Assembly (NCBI RefSeq): GCF_003367505.1
Contig: NZ_PXXX01000012.1
Coordinates: forward strand, 57,398 to 121,397
Direction of reading: 5' to 3'
DNA from: Lysinibacillus capsici
GTDB taxonomy: Bacteria > Bacillota > Bacilli > Bacillales_A > Planococcaceae
DNA length: 64,000 bases
Below are positions 53,129-61,866 of the stretch, one piece after another. Position numbers and translations under genes: made by a program. How positions within the stretch are numbered: position 1 is the stretch's first letter; every line of letters begins with the position of its first letter. Below the pieces are notes generated by a model. It did not search any database and was not told the origin of the DNA. It saw only the letters and a program-made list of their open reading frames with translations.

Positions 53129-53599
53129 ATGGAAGTAGTATATTTGGCTGGTGGATGTTTATGGGGCGTACAAGCTTTTATAAAAACACTACCAGGAGTT
53201 ACGTTTACAGAAGCAGGAAGAGCGAATGGAACAAGTCGTACGCTTGAGGGCGATTATGATGGATACGCTGAATGTGTAAAAACAGGGTTTGATCCAACAG
53301 TTGTAACCATTCGAGATTTAATGGGCTATTTATTCGAAATCATTGATCCTTACAGTTTGAATAGACAAGGACAGGATGTTGGCGAAAAATATAGAACAGG
53401 CGTATATAGTGAAAATCCTGAGCATTTAAAAGAGGCGAAGGCATTTCTTAGAGAGCGAAATGATTACGAGCTTATAATGGTTGAAGTATTGCCCCTTACA
53501 AACTATGTCAGAAGTGCAGAGGAACATCAAGATAGATTAACCAGATGTCCAAATGATTATTGTCATATTCCCACAGAAATTTTAAATAAATATAAATAA
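53129..53599 (+). CDS. msrA: peptide-methionine (S)-S-oxide reductase
   Basis: The 156-residue product has the MsrA active site as GGCLWG, with C10 as nucleophile and Leu replacing the usual Phe in GGCFWG. It also has YDGYAECV-like (GDYDGYAEC) and the HQDRL block near residue 135, which usually reads HQ-x-Y. It repairs methionine-S-sulfoxide. The Leu substitution places it in a divergent MsrA branch. AAAGGAGG precedes the ATG. Confidence 0.85.
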   Translation: MEVVYLAGGCLWGVQAFIKTLPGVTFTEAGRANGTSRTLEGDYDGYAECVKTGFDPTVVTIRDLMGYLFEIIDPYSLNRQGQDVGEKYRTGVYSENPEHLKEAKAFLRERNDYELIMVEVLPLTNYVRSAEEHQDRLTRCPNDYCHIPTEILNKYK

Positions 53600-54043
53600 C
53601 GGAATTCACGAGACCTTTCTATGTTATTAGTGCGTCATTTGGATTATCAGGTTATGTATTTGCTAAAACGCAGAAAATTAGAAGGAAATGATCAATATCA
53701 GAAAGTGCTATCGATGAAACAAGAAAGCATATTACTGTTAACCCCGTCCTAACTTGGAACGGGGTTATTCTTATTTAGAAGGGTTAAAATTGTCACTTTA
53801 CAAAAGCGGAACTATTTAATTTTGATAAAGAGAAGCATTACGATTTTAAGTGAGATTTTCCCCCTAAAGAGCCATGATGTTCAAAAGGTTCAGCAATTCC
53901 ATATAGAGAGTTTGGATTAAATCATTTTTAGCAAAGGAGTATATCAAAACTTTATTACTTACAGCACCCTTATATTGGTATAAAGTAGTAAATGTAGAAA
54001 ATTTACATAGATATTACATAGTGTTGAAAGGTTGAATGTTAAT
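53600..54043. other. gene-free stretch after msrA with a terminator
   Basis: AACCCCGT pairs with ACGGGGTT at 53740-53768 followed by ATTCTTA, a likely terminator. A 43-codon frame at about 53621-53752 has no ribosome binding site and is not called. The promoter of the lipoprotein gene must lie in 53800-54030. Confidence 0.45.
53740..53775 (+). terminator. terminator downstream of msrA
   Basis: An 8-bp GC-rich stem (AACCCCGT with ACGGGGTT) with a loop of about 12 bases is followed by ATTCTTATTT. Confidence 0.7.
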
Positions 54044-55477
54044 ATGAAAAAAAGTTGGTTGTTATTATTCTTCATGGTATTGATGTGCGGATGTTCAAAT
54101 CAATCCAAGGAGAAGCCTGGGGTCGAGGCTAGCGGCGAACAAGAAGCGGCATCTAAGTTGGCACAGGAAAAGCAGTTGGTAGATCGTCAATTATATGAGA
54201 AATTATCTGAGGCTGTTGAGACAATAGGCTATACATACGATATGCAAACATTTGCTGAAAATGAGTATAATCAGGGCGTTTTATATTCAGAATTAATCGA
54301 TTTTGATAATGATGGGGTTCAGGAGGTTTATGCCTTCATGAAGGGAGTAGACTACCCATTATCTGCATATACACATCGAAATAAGGATAATTATATCCAA
54401 GAAGTTTGGACGGGAAATACGAACGGTGAAAGCGCTATTCTATCTTTTTCAAGTGAAGTTGATCAATTGGTCTGCTCAGCCTGTGATATGAATGTGTCTT
54501 TAGTCAAAGGTCAGGATGGTCGAACGTTCATCAAAATGTTCTCCAATCAAACAAGTCAAGGTACTACGGTTGACAAGATCTGGATTTATGCCAAGGAGCC
54601 AACTAACTCAGCAATGGAGTTAGTTATTACTGGCTATACAATGGATAATAACAATGTAGTGGGTATCGATTATTTTTTAAATGGTGAAGTAACAGATCAA
54701 GCCACATATGACACAGCTTTTGCCCCATATTTAGGTGAGGAACGTTCCATATTGATTAGTAATTTTTCCGAGAAAAAATATGGTTTCGATTATACTAGCC
54801 CAGCTAGCAATGTTGGCACAGTCCTTGCTGCCCTCGCACCGAGCGTAAATAGTATTGTTGGGCAAGAAGCTTTGCTAGAAAAGAAGAAAAGGGAAGAAAT
54901 TGTCAGTGCCTTAGAGGAATTTAATACAAAGAGACGCATCCATCATCAAGACAAAAAAGTCGTCCAATCTTTAGTGTTAGATGTTATTCAAAAGGCCAAT
55001 CTTGACCATGAGTATTCAGACATGAGTGAAATGGTTTTTGATGGGGCCTCCGTCCAAGCAAAATACAAAGAAACATTTGGCGTTGACTTAGATATTGAGA
55101 GGATGAATTTCCCTTCCAGAGAGAGCCAGTCCATTATGTCTTATGAAGCAGGGAAGTTTTATATCTATCCAACTGGTTTTTATTTCGATGCTATTGACCG
55201 CCATTTTCAAGATGTCTATAAAGTCAGAGACGATTTATTCTATGTGACCATCTTAGATAATGAATTTAATCATACTGAATACTCGCTCTCAAAGGATACA
55301 AATATTACACCAGAGGAAATGTTTGTGAAGGATATTGCAAGTTGGCCTAAGGAAGCACGTATTTGGCTAAAACCAGGGATACAAAGATATGCTGTGGTGA
55401 AATATATGGATGGGGTACCGAAAGTTCAATACCTCGGTGCACAAAACTTAACAGATCAACAAATAGAGGCATTCTAG
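54044..55477 (+). CDS. large lipoprotein of unknown function
   Basis: The 477-residue product has a lipoprotein signal (helix FFMVLMCGC, lipidated Cys near residue 18). A charged linker follows, then an N-terminal domain with LIDFDNDGVQEVYAFMKG, an EF-hand-like or FG-GAP-like loop used by many Gram-positive lipoproteins, and a C-terminal half with a helix of KR-rich character (EEFNTKRRIHHQDKKVV). I do not recognise the family. It is followed closely by an HhH-type protein and DUF4256, possibly one unit. The start at ATG 54044 has a weak site; TTG 54032 is an alternative. Confidence 0.65.
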   Translation: MKKSWLLLFFMVLMCGCSNQSKEKPGVEASGEQEAASKLAQEKQLVDRQLYEKLSEAVETIGYTYDMQTFAENEYNQGVLYSELIDFDNDGVQEVYAFMKGVDYPLSAYTHRNKDNYIQEVWTGNTNGESAILSFSSEVDQLVCSACDMNVSLVKGQDGRTFIKMFSNQTSQGTTVDKIWIYAKEPTNSAMELVITGYTMDNNNVVGIDYFLNGEVTDQATYDTAFAPYLGEERSILISNFSEKKYGFDYTSPASNVGTVLAALAPSVNSIVGQEALLEKKKREEIVSALEEFNTKRRIHHQDKKVVQSLVLDVIQKANLDHEYSDMSEMVFDGASVQAKYKETFGVDLDIERMNFPSRESQSIMSYEAGKFYIYPTGFYFDAIDRHFQDVYKVRDDLFYVTILDNEFNHTEYSLSKDTNITPEEMFVKDIASWPKEARIWLKPGIQRYAVVKYMDGVPKVQYLGAQNLTDQQIEAF

Positions 55478-55547
55478 GTTTCGTTAGCAATACCCTAGAT
55501 TGAAATATGGTAAAATGGACAAAAGTAAAGGCTTTGGAGGGATGAGG

Positions 55548-55832
55548 TTGGCAGAAAAAAGGTTAAAAGTTTGTGAAAAAGGACATCCATTTTACAAAAG
55601 CACAGATTGTTCAAGCTGCCCTACCTGTGATCAGGAAAATAAACCTAGCAGTGGCTTCCTTTCCAAATTGAGTTCACCTGCAAGAAATGCATTCGTACAC
55701 GCAGGTATTGATACGTTGGAAAAACTATCTATGTATACGGAAAAGGATATCTTAAAATTGCATGGTGTTGGACCAGCCTCCTTACCAATTATGAGATCAT
55801 CATTGAAAGAAGAAGGCTTGTCATTTAAATAA
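55548..55832 (+). CDS. small protein with zinc-ribbon-like CxxC and HhH-like domain
   Basis: The 94-residue product begins with a CEKGHPFYKSTDCSSCPTC cluster (residues 9-27) resembling a zinc-binding finger, then a helix-hairpin-helix domain like the C-terminal domain of RNA polymerase alpha (STLEKL-like DTLEKLSMYTEKDILKLHGVGPASLPIM). Such proteins are thought to bind DNA. GGAGGG is six bases before TTG 55548; ATG 55542 abuts the site and is less likely. It lies 18 bases before the DUF4256 gene. Confidence 0.65.
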   Translation: MAEKRLKVCEKGHPFYKSTDCSSCPTCDQENKPSSGFLSKLSSPARNAFVHAGIDTLEKLSMYTEKDILKLHGVGPASLPIMRSSLKEEGLSFK

Positions 55833-55850
55833 GTGAGGGGGAAGATAACA

Positions 55851-56411
55851 ATGTCAACGAAAGAATTATCTCAAGAGCAAACCGAGGAACTAATCAATAC
55901 TTTGCAAGTTCGCTTCGAGAAAAATACATCTCGTCATGAAGGGCTTGACTGGGCAAATGTCCAAGCTAGGCTAGAGGCTAATAGGGAGAAACTATGGTCG
56001 CTCTACGAAATGGAAGTAACAGGCGGTGAACCAGATGTAGTTGGCTATGATGCAAACACGGACGAGTTCATTTTCTATGATTGTTCTGCGGAAAGTCCTA
56101 AAGGTCGCAGAAGTTTATGTTATGACCGTGAAGCATGGGAATCTAGAAAAAATCACAAGCCTGAAAATACGGCTATGGATGTTGCCAAGGAAATGGGCAT
56201 TGAGCTGTTAACAGAGGAGCAATATCGCCAACTACAGGAGCTTGGCAAGTTCGATTTAAAAACATCAAGCTGGGTACAAACACCTGACAACATTCGCAAA
56301 CTAGGCGGTGCCATCTTCTGCGACCGTCGCTATGACATGGTCTTTATGTACCACAATGGCGCAGAATCCTACTACGCGGCAAGAGGCTTCCGTGGATCGT
56401 TAAGAGTTTAA
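55851..56411 (+). CDS. DUF4256 family protein
   Basis: The 186-residue product fits DUF4256: TLQVRFEKNTSRHEGLDW near residues 17-34, MEVTGGEPDVVGYDANTDEFIFYDCSAESPKGRRSLCYD (start shown) and GAIFCDRRYDMVFMYHNGAESYYAARGFRG near the end. Its role is unknown. GAGGGGG lies about nine bases before ATG 55851. It follows the HhH-type gene directly. Confidence 0.82.
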   Translation: MSTKELSQEQTEELINTLQVRFEKNTSRHEGLDWANVQARLEANREKLWSLYEMEVTGGEPDVVGYDANTDEFIFYDCSAESPKGRRSLCYDREAWESRKNHKPENTAMDVAKEMGIELLTEEQYRQLQELGKFDLKTSSWVQTPDNIRKLGGAIFCDRRYDMVFMYHNGAESYYAARGFRGSLRV

Positions 56412-56417
56412 GAAATA

Positions 56418-56460
56418 AAGGCATATGTCCGATCAGCGGATGAGCATATGCCTTTTTTTA
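56418..56460 (+). terminator. terminator of the DUF4256 gene
   Basis: AAAGGCATATG pairs with CATATGCCTTT around a 16-base loop with its own CGATC-like pairing, followed by a T run. Confidence 0.85.
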
Positions 56461-56469
56461 TAGAAAATT

Positions 56470-56679
56470 TTATTTGTTTAAATCAATAATTTTGACATAT
56501 GGCCTTTTACTTCTTTTGATATATTTAATGTGATTCACACAAGCTCCAAATGCTGAAAACATGATGAATAAAATAGTGATGATACTTGGAATCGACAAAT
56601 AAATTGGCATGATAATCCAAATTAAAAGTAAAGCATACCAAGAGATAACAAAACTCTTACTATGTCGCCACTGTTTCAT
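56470..56679 (-). CDS. small two-helix membrane protein, 69 residues
   Basis: The product has helices near residues 10-28 and 31-50 and a basic C-terminus (HIKYIKRSKRPYVKI). GGAAG is about nine bases before the ATG. It follows the gene at 56728-57624 by 48 bases on the same strand. Its function is unknown. Confidence 0.6.
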   Translation of the reverse strand: MKQWRHSKSFVISWYALLLIWIIMPIYLSIPSIITILFIMFSAFGACVNHIKYIKRSKRPYVKIIDLNK

Positions 56680-56727
56680 TTACGACGCTTCCTTTCTGAT
56701 GGGCGATAAATTTACTTAAACAGATAT

Positions 56728-57624
56728 TTATTCAAATGTCATAGACCAATTCCCATCAGCCGTTATATCAAAGTAGTAAATTGAAGTATCCTCTACTTTT
56801 TGAACTTTTGAGCCACTGTAAGTACCAATTTCATTAGCTAATAAAACGCTGTCATTAGCTTTCACTACAAAATTCCTAGAGCCGTCATGCGTGAAAGCAA
56901 CGGTTTTAGCACCTTTTGAAATATTCATAAATACTACGCTATCACCTGTACCTGTAACTTTGCCTTCAGGTGCAACCTCAGCAGGAATCTCTTGGGACAT
57001 ATTAATCGTCCATGGACCACTTGCTGTTACTTCATACTGATATTCACCAGTGGGTACAGCATAAATTTTCTTACCAGTGTAGTTACCAATCTCATTAACA
57101 ACTAATTTGATCATGTTAGCATTAGCGTCTAATAGTTTAACAGCAAAATTGCTAGACCCCTGATGAGTTGCATCTACAATAACGAAACCCTTCTCTAATT
57201 TGAATTTCTTCGTAGCTGTATCACCAGAGCCATTTATTTTTAGAGCTTCTAGTTTAGCGATTCTTTCAGCTTCAGCTTTTGCTTTTGCTTCGGCCTCAGC
57301 TTTTGCTCGAACTTCAGCTTCTTCTTTTGCCTTTTGTTCAGCCAATGCTTTTTCTTCAGCTTCCTTTGCTTCACGAGCAGCTTTCTCTTCTGGGGTTTCT
57401 TCTTTAGGTTTTGTCACAGTTTCCACTTTTTCATGGGTGCCAGCTTGTTTACCTGATTCTGTTCCATCAACAGGCGTTAATATGAATCCAACAATAAATA
57501 TAACAACTGAGATACCTAATACAAGTCCGCCCTTCATTTTTTTCTTTTTAATAAGTCCAATCACTATTAATACGAGACCTACAATAAAACCTAAAAAGCC
57601 CAAAAATGCCAATAATAACGACAT
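56728..57624 (-). CDS. membrane-anchored coiled-coil protein with two tandem C-terminal domains
   Basis: The 298-residue product has one or two N-terminal helices (residues 3-27 and 35-55), a long Ala/Glu/Lys coiled coil (about 70-130, repeats of AEAEAKAKAE), then two homologous beta domains of about 75 residues (about 140-215 and 220-298). Each has G-x-GD near the start, a NFxVK strand, a xxNEIGxYxGxK strand and a GxW end (GPWTINM / GNWSMTF). Topology places the C-terminal domains outside. I do not recognise the domain. The start is ATG 57624; TTG 57636 overlaps the ribosome binding site. Confidence 0.75.
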   Translation of the reverse strand: MSLLLAFLGFLGFIVGLVLIVIGLIKKKKMKGGLVLGISVVIFIVGFILTPVDGTESGKQAGTHEKVETVTKPKEETPEEKAAREAKEAEEKALAEQKAKEEAEVRAKAEAEAKAKAEAERIAKLEALKINGSGDTATKKFKLEKGFVIVDATHQGSSNFAVKLLDANANMIKLVVNEIGNYTGKKIYAVPTGEYQYEVTASGPWTINMSQEIPAEVAPEGKVTGTGDSVVFMNISKGAKTVAFTHDGSRNFVVKANDSVLLANEIGTYSGSKVQKVEDTSIYYFDITADGNWSMTFE

Positions 57625-57764
57625 ATTTCCATACAACCTCCTTTTATATTACTATATAGGAAAGTATAGGTAGATGTATACGGAAAATGAAAAGAAGTAG
57701 CTAAGTATATTGACACTGCACGAAATAATTTATATTGTAGTTACTAAAAAGGGTGTGGGAATTT

Positions 57765-57998
57765 ATGTTAAATTGTTTAAAAATTATTTTTTCCATCACA
57801 GGCATATCTTTAGCAGCTTACGGACTAATCACACGAGATTTCCAATTGAATTACCTCATGATATTGTTCTTAGGCTTTTTCATGTTCACTTTAGGTATTC
57901 AAGAATTTCAAAAACAGCGAACAGTTTATGGTTGGTTCCTAATGGGGGTATCTATATTTTCAATCTATGTGTCCGTTCAGAGCTTTGTCTTGATTTAA
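57765..57998 (+). CDS. DUF3953-like small membrane protein
   Basis: The 77-residue product has three hydrophobic segments (about residues 2-17, 28-44, 56-76) with LGIQEFQKQRTVYGWFLMG between them, the DUF3953 pattern. ATG 57765 is preceded by AAGGG at an 11-base distance; GTG 57753 is an alternative. Its function is unknown. Confidence 0.7.
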   Translation: MLNCLKIIFSITGISLAAYGLITRDFQLNYLMILFLGFFMFTLGIQEFQKQRTVYGWFLMGVSIFSIYVSVQSFVLI

Positions 57999-58013
57999 AG
58001 GAAGCAACCACTG

Positions 58014-58305
58014 TTAATTTTCGTAATACCATACATCAATCAAGTCCTTCCAGACATTTTCATAAATCACTTCCAAAGTATATAATGGCCCTTCATCTGG
58101 ATGGGATTCAGTTAAAATTTGCATGGCATTTTTTTTGTCGATGTCATGTTCAAATGTTCGTCTTTACCTCACGATTTGCCCCTTGTCCCATCATTATTAT
58201 TTTTAGGATTTCATCAGGAAATGCAAATGTTTTTTCCTCCGTTTTAACTGTTTCATTACACCCTACAAGCAATAACAAAATGAATAATAAGAATATTTTC
58301 TTCAT
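58014..58305 (-). pseudogene. frameshifted lipoprotein
   Basis: ATG 58305 with AGGA upstream encodes a lipoprotein start (LLLVGC, Cys16) that ends at TGA 58150 after 51 residues. In the +1 frame the sequence continues without a stop as TFEHDIDKKNAMQILTES, then YTLEVIYENVWKDLIDVWYYEN to TAA 58014. A single-base indel near 58155-58165 joins the two parts into a protein of about 96 residues. So it is either a pseudogene or a sequencing error. Confidence 0.7.
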
Positions 58306-58413
58306 TATTTTCCTAGATATTTATATAGATTTAATGAGTCAGACCCGCTCATCGCTCATACCAGATATTCATATGTTATAATTTACATAAATTACATAAA
58401 ATGAGGTGATATG

Positions 58414-58614
58414 ATGGAGAATGAAAAATTAGTTTGCAAGGCTTGTGGGCGGGATACCTTTACGACTGGACAGGTGGGTGGTACTACAAGCCAAGGCAAT
58501 ATACGACCTATTGGAGCAATTATGGCGGTAGGGTCACCACTCCAAATGACTTTTTGTAAAAACTGCGGGGAAGTTGCTTCATTTAAAGTGGTAAAACCAC
58601 AGAATTTTAAATAA
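58414..58614 (+). CDS. small double-CxxC zinc-ribbon protein (copy 2)
   Basis: The 66-residue product has CKAC near residue 8 and CKNC near residue 48, and shares with the gene at 9223-9414 the GSPL strand, CGE-ASFK and a KPxNFK end. GAGGTG lies five bases before ATG 58414; ATG 58411 is also possible. The family function is unknown; zinc ribbons often bind RNA or protein. Confidence 0.75.
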   Translation: MENEKLVCKACGRDTFTTGQVGGTTSQGNIRPIGAIMAVGSPLQMTFCKNCGEVASFKVVKPQNFK

Positions 58615-58620
58615 TCGTTG

Positions 58621-58653
58621 AAAGGGTCACTGATAGGAAAGTGATCCTTTTTA
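58621..58653 (+). terminator. terminator of zinc-ribbon copy 2
   Basis: AAAGGGTCACT pairs with AGTGATCCTTT with one G-T pair, followed by TTATAT. Confidence 0.75.
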
Positions 58654-58751
58654 TATAGTGGACGTTTAAAGGGGGATAAGGATTTAAAAGCATACATATG
58701 TTCGGCTTTGGTTAATTGAATACCATGATATGAAACCTGTCTTACAAGACA

Positions 58752-58784
58752 AAACACCCTCTAATAGGTTAAAGGGTGTTTAAA
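58752..58784 (-). terminator. terminator of the 112-residue gene
   Basis: AAACACCCT pairs with AGGGTGTTT around a loop of about 11 bases, followed by TGTCTTG on the minus strand. Confidence 0.75.
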
Positions 58785-58786
58785 AA

Positions 58787-59125
58787 CTAGATAGAATTTC
58801 GATAAGCTCTCAAAGTTGAATGTAAGTTTGAATTCGAACTTGAGATTGATTTTTTATAGTTATACATACCTAATGGGCTTAAATGATTAGAACTAGATCC
58901 TAATAACCCTTGCTTTACTGCGCTTTTTAACGTTTCAATTTGTTTGCTAGATAGTTTAGAAGTTTTACTTTCTTCAAGAATTTTATTTACATTATTTATT
59001 TTTTCTTGATTCTCTTTTGATGTAGCTTTAACTTCCTTGCTCATTTGTCGTGTCAACCCATAATACTTAGACGAGGACTTTCGTGACATTAAATATTGCA
59101 TAGTAGAGAAATTGGTCGTCATCAT
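58787..59125 (-). CDS. hypothetical 112-residue Ser/Lys-rich protein
   Basis: I do not recognise this protein. It is helical and polar, with VKATSKENQEKINNVNKILEE and a Ser-rich C-terminus (SISSSNSNLHSTL). There is no membrane helix or signal peptide. AAGGTG lies about 11 bases before ATG-ATG. It has its own terminator, which supports it as a gene. Confidence 0.5.
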   Translation of the reverse strand: MMTTNFSTMQYLMSRKSSSKYYGLTRQMSKEVKATSKENQEKINNVNKILEESKTSKLSSKQIETLKSAVKQGLLGSSSNHLSPLGMYNYKKSISSSNSNLHSTLRAYRNSI

Positions 59126-59694
59126 GATAAATTATCACCTTCCTAATCACATTTTTAGTTCCATAGTTGTTATCGTACTGAACTTGAAAAGATTTAGTAT
59201 ATTTACTTTTTTTAGTAATTGAATTTCAGGTTTAATCAGACCAGATGATGGCACCAGTAAGCATTGAAAAAACGTGGAGAAATACTATCAAGAACACAGT
59301 ATTAAGTCAGTTGGATATAAACTATCATAACTACCACTGCCGAAGAAGCATATATTGAATATGAAAAATTTGCAATATATATTGAACGGATGGATTGAAT
59401 TACAGAAGGAAAAAAAGTAATAGGTAAAGAATATTTATTGTAGAAGACCCTATTAAAACTAGATGAGTTTGTTGATAGGAGGGATACAATTTAACAAGTA
59501 ATTTGTGATGTGAAATAGAGCTCTAAGTAAAGTGAGAAGTCGCTGTACAAGCAAAGAATAATTCTAAGCTGTTAATAATTAAACAATTAACAGTACTATT
59601 AACGTTTGTTAATAGAAACGACATTAAATGGCTATAAAAATTAATAAGTGAAGATGAAAGATACTTATTCCAAACTAAACTAAGGAGTGTTATT
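59126..59694. other. gene-poor region with coding remnants before the S-layer protein gene
   Basis: Between about 59230 and 59480 short protein-like pieces occur in different frames, such as EEAYIEYEKFAIYIERMD followed by a stop, which suggests a decayed gene. CTATTAAC-GTTT-GTTAATAG at 59596-59615 is a perfect inverted repeat about 80 bases before the S-layer protein start and may be an operator. Confidence 0.4.
59596..59615. promoter_or_regulatory. inverted repeat upstream of the SLH-Big2 gene
   Basis: An 8-bp perfect inverted repeat with a 4-base centre, 80 bases before the start codon, is a candidate regulator site. The protein that binds it is unknown. Confidence 0.35.
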
Positions 59695-61815
59695 TTGAAA
59701 AATATTATTATTAGCATAGTATTTTTAATAAGCTTTGTCGTTTCATTTCTTTCAATAAATACAGTCACCTTTGCTGCAGTTGATTTCTCTGATATTGAGA
59801 ATTCCTATGCAAAAAATGCTATCAACGAGTTAGTTGAAAAAGGCATTATAAATGGTTATCCAGATGGTGAATTTAGACCAACATCAGCAATTACAAGACA
59901 AGATTTTGCTATAATTTTAGCGAAAGCACTGAATTTGAATCTAACTAACTCTCCAAGTACTCCAACATTTACAGATATTCCAACAACTCATTATGCGTAT
60001 CCAGCTATCGAAGCAGCAGTTAAAGCTGGATTAATAAATGGGATAGGTGATGGGAAGTTCGGCGTTGGCTCAGGTTTAACACGTCAAGAAATGGCCACTC
60101 TATTTGCTAGAGCATTAGGTGGTGAAACTAATGGCCTTGGCGAACAGCTTACTTTTGCTGACCAGCATAAAATTTCTGCTTGGGCAAGGGATGCGGTAGG
60201 TTTTGCAGTAGCATCAAACCTAATGACAGGCGATACATTAAATCGTTTCAATCCACAAGGAATAGCTGAAAGACAACAAGTTGCCCTTGTTGCTTCTCGA
60301 TTTTTAAAGAAGATTGATAAAGTAACACCAGAACCAGAACCAGAACCAAAACCAGAACCAAAGCCAGAACCAAAGCCAGATCCAAAACTAGAACCAAAAC
60401 CAGTACCAAAGCCAGAACCAAAACCAAAACCAGAACCAAACTCAGACTCAGACTCAGACTCAGATCCATCACCAACACCAAGTGTAATTCCTGTAGTCGG
60501 GATTACATTGAATGAGGTGATAGAAAATCTTAAAATTGGTGAAACAAAGACATTAACAGTAAATGTTGTACCCGCAAATGCTACAAATAAACTTGTGAGA
60601 TGGACTTCCTCAGATCTGAAAGTTGCAACTGTTAACGGGCAGGGGAAAGTGATAGCGACTGGTATAGGTACTGTGACCATAACAGCAACAACGGTAGATG
60701 GACTAAAAACGGCTTCAGTTACTTTCACAGTGACCCATAGCAATGGTGCAGCGATTACTGGCGTAGGAACGTCATCATCTGTTATACAACTGGGAGAAAC
60801 TACTAGTAGAACAGCAGAAACAACCGAATCAGGCACAATAACGTGGTCATCAAGCAATACAGGTGTTGCAACAGTTCATTCTAGTACAGGTGAAATTACT
60901 GCTCACACACCAGGCAACACAACCATTTCGTATACAAGTAGTAATGGTAAAATGAATTCTGTGAGTCTCACTGTATATGATGAGGCAACAGCAAAAAACC
61001 CAACATATTCGCAAGTACTGCAAATGGATGAAGTAATAACAGCTTCAGTAGGAGCAGGCTTATCTGCAACAGCAACAAACAAAAGTTTTGTAGCTGAACC
61101 AACAAGTGTAGCGACAGTGAATGCTACAACTGGCCAAGTAACAGCTATAAGTGCAGGTAGCTCAGTTATTACGTATGTAGGAATGGATGCTAATGGCGTA
61201 GTAATTGAAAAAGGTACGACAACTGTGACAGTTCATCCACAAGCAACAGTAGCAGCAATACCCATGGTGCCAGCACCTTATTCAGTTATTGGCTGGGGCT
61301 CAGCAGCAACTAATTTTACGCCTCCAGGAGTCGGACAATCCATCATCTGGACTGTAACAAATGGTACAGGAGCTGCAACAATTCAGCAAAGTACAGGGGC
61401 TATAAGAGGTGTTACAGCTGGTGATGTAACGGTAAACTATAAAATAGTAGATAATAACACTAGAGTAGTAGCTTACAAGTCAGCACCCGTAACGGTAACA
61501 ATTCCAGATACACCAAGAGTTAATATTTCACCACCATATGTTGATGGTGGGACATTTGGTGGACCTTATTCCATGTCAACTAATGTGAATTTGACGGTTG
61601 CCATAACAGGGGAAAACAATTCAACTGTCATTTTCAGTAATCCGAGAAGTAATGATGACAATATTGCCACTGCAACGATTACGGGTCCAAATCCTTCTGG
61701 ACATGTTTTTTTAAATGTGCAGAAGATTGGTACAGGAGAAGCTCAGATAACATTTGATTACACAGATATTAACAATAATACTGGGTCGATGACATGGATT
61801 TTTAATTTCCAATAG
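59695..61815 (+). CDS. surface protein with SLH domains, Pro-rich linker and Big2-like repeats
   Basis: The 706-residue product has a signal peptide (residues 1-28), three SLH domains (about 30-72, 90-135, 150-205) that bind pyruvylated cell-wall polysaccharide, a Pro/Glu/Lys linker with PEPKPEPK repeats followed by SDSDSD (about 210-262), then four to five Ig-like Big2 domains (about 265-610) with W-SSD-x-x-VATV patterns, and a C-terminal beta domain. It lies on the cell surface and may mediate adhesion or act as an S-layer component. It starts at TTG with AAGGAG upstream. Confidence 0.9.
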   Translation: MKNIIISIVFLISFVVSFLSINTVTFAAVDFSDIENSYAKNAINELVEKGIINGYPDGEFRPTSAITRQDFAIILAKALNLNLTNSPSTPTFTDIPTTHYAYPAIEAAVKAGLINGIGDGKFGVGSGLTRQEMATLFARALGGETNGLGEQLTFADQHKISAWARDAVGFAVASNLMTGDTLNRFNPQGIAERQQVALVASRFLKKIDKVTPEPEPEPKPEPKPEPKPDPKLEPKPVPKPEPKPKPEPNSDSDSDSDPSPTPSVIPVVGITLNEVIENLKIGETKTLTVNVVPANATNKLVRWTSSDLKVATVNGQGKVIATGIGTVTITATTVDGLKTASVTFTVTHSNGAAITGVGTSSSVIQLGETTSRTAETTESGTITWSSSNTGVATVHSSTGEITAHTPGNTTISYTSSNGKMNSVSLTVYDEATAKNPTYSQVLQMDEVITASVGAGLSATATNKSFVAEPTSVATVNATTGQVTAISAGSSVITYVGMDANGVVIEKGTTTVTVHPQATVAAIPMVPAPYSVIGWGSAATNFTPPGVGQSIIWTVTNGTGAATIQQSTGAIRGVTAGDVTVNYKIVDNNTRVVAYKSAPVTVTIPDTPRVNISPPYVDGGTFGGPYSMSTNVNLTVAITGENNSTVIFSNPRSNDDNIATATITGPNPSGHVFLNVQKIGTGEAQITFDYTDINNNTGSMTWIFNFQ

Positions 61816-61832
61816 AACTAATTTTACAAGCT

Positions 61833-61866
61833 AAAGGATGCGTCTATGGACGTGTCCTTTTATAGT
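61833..61866 (+). terminator. terminator of the SLH-Big2 gene
   Basis: AAAGGA-GCGTC pairs with GACGTGTCCTTT, followed by TATAG. Confidence 0.7.

Noticed and set aside
60084..60857. 257-codon minus-strand frame within the SLH-Big2 gene
   Set aside because: Gly/Phe and Val repeats mirror the Pro/Glu/Lys linker of the true gene on the plus strand.
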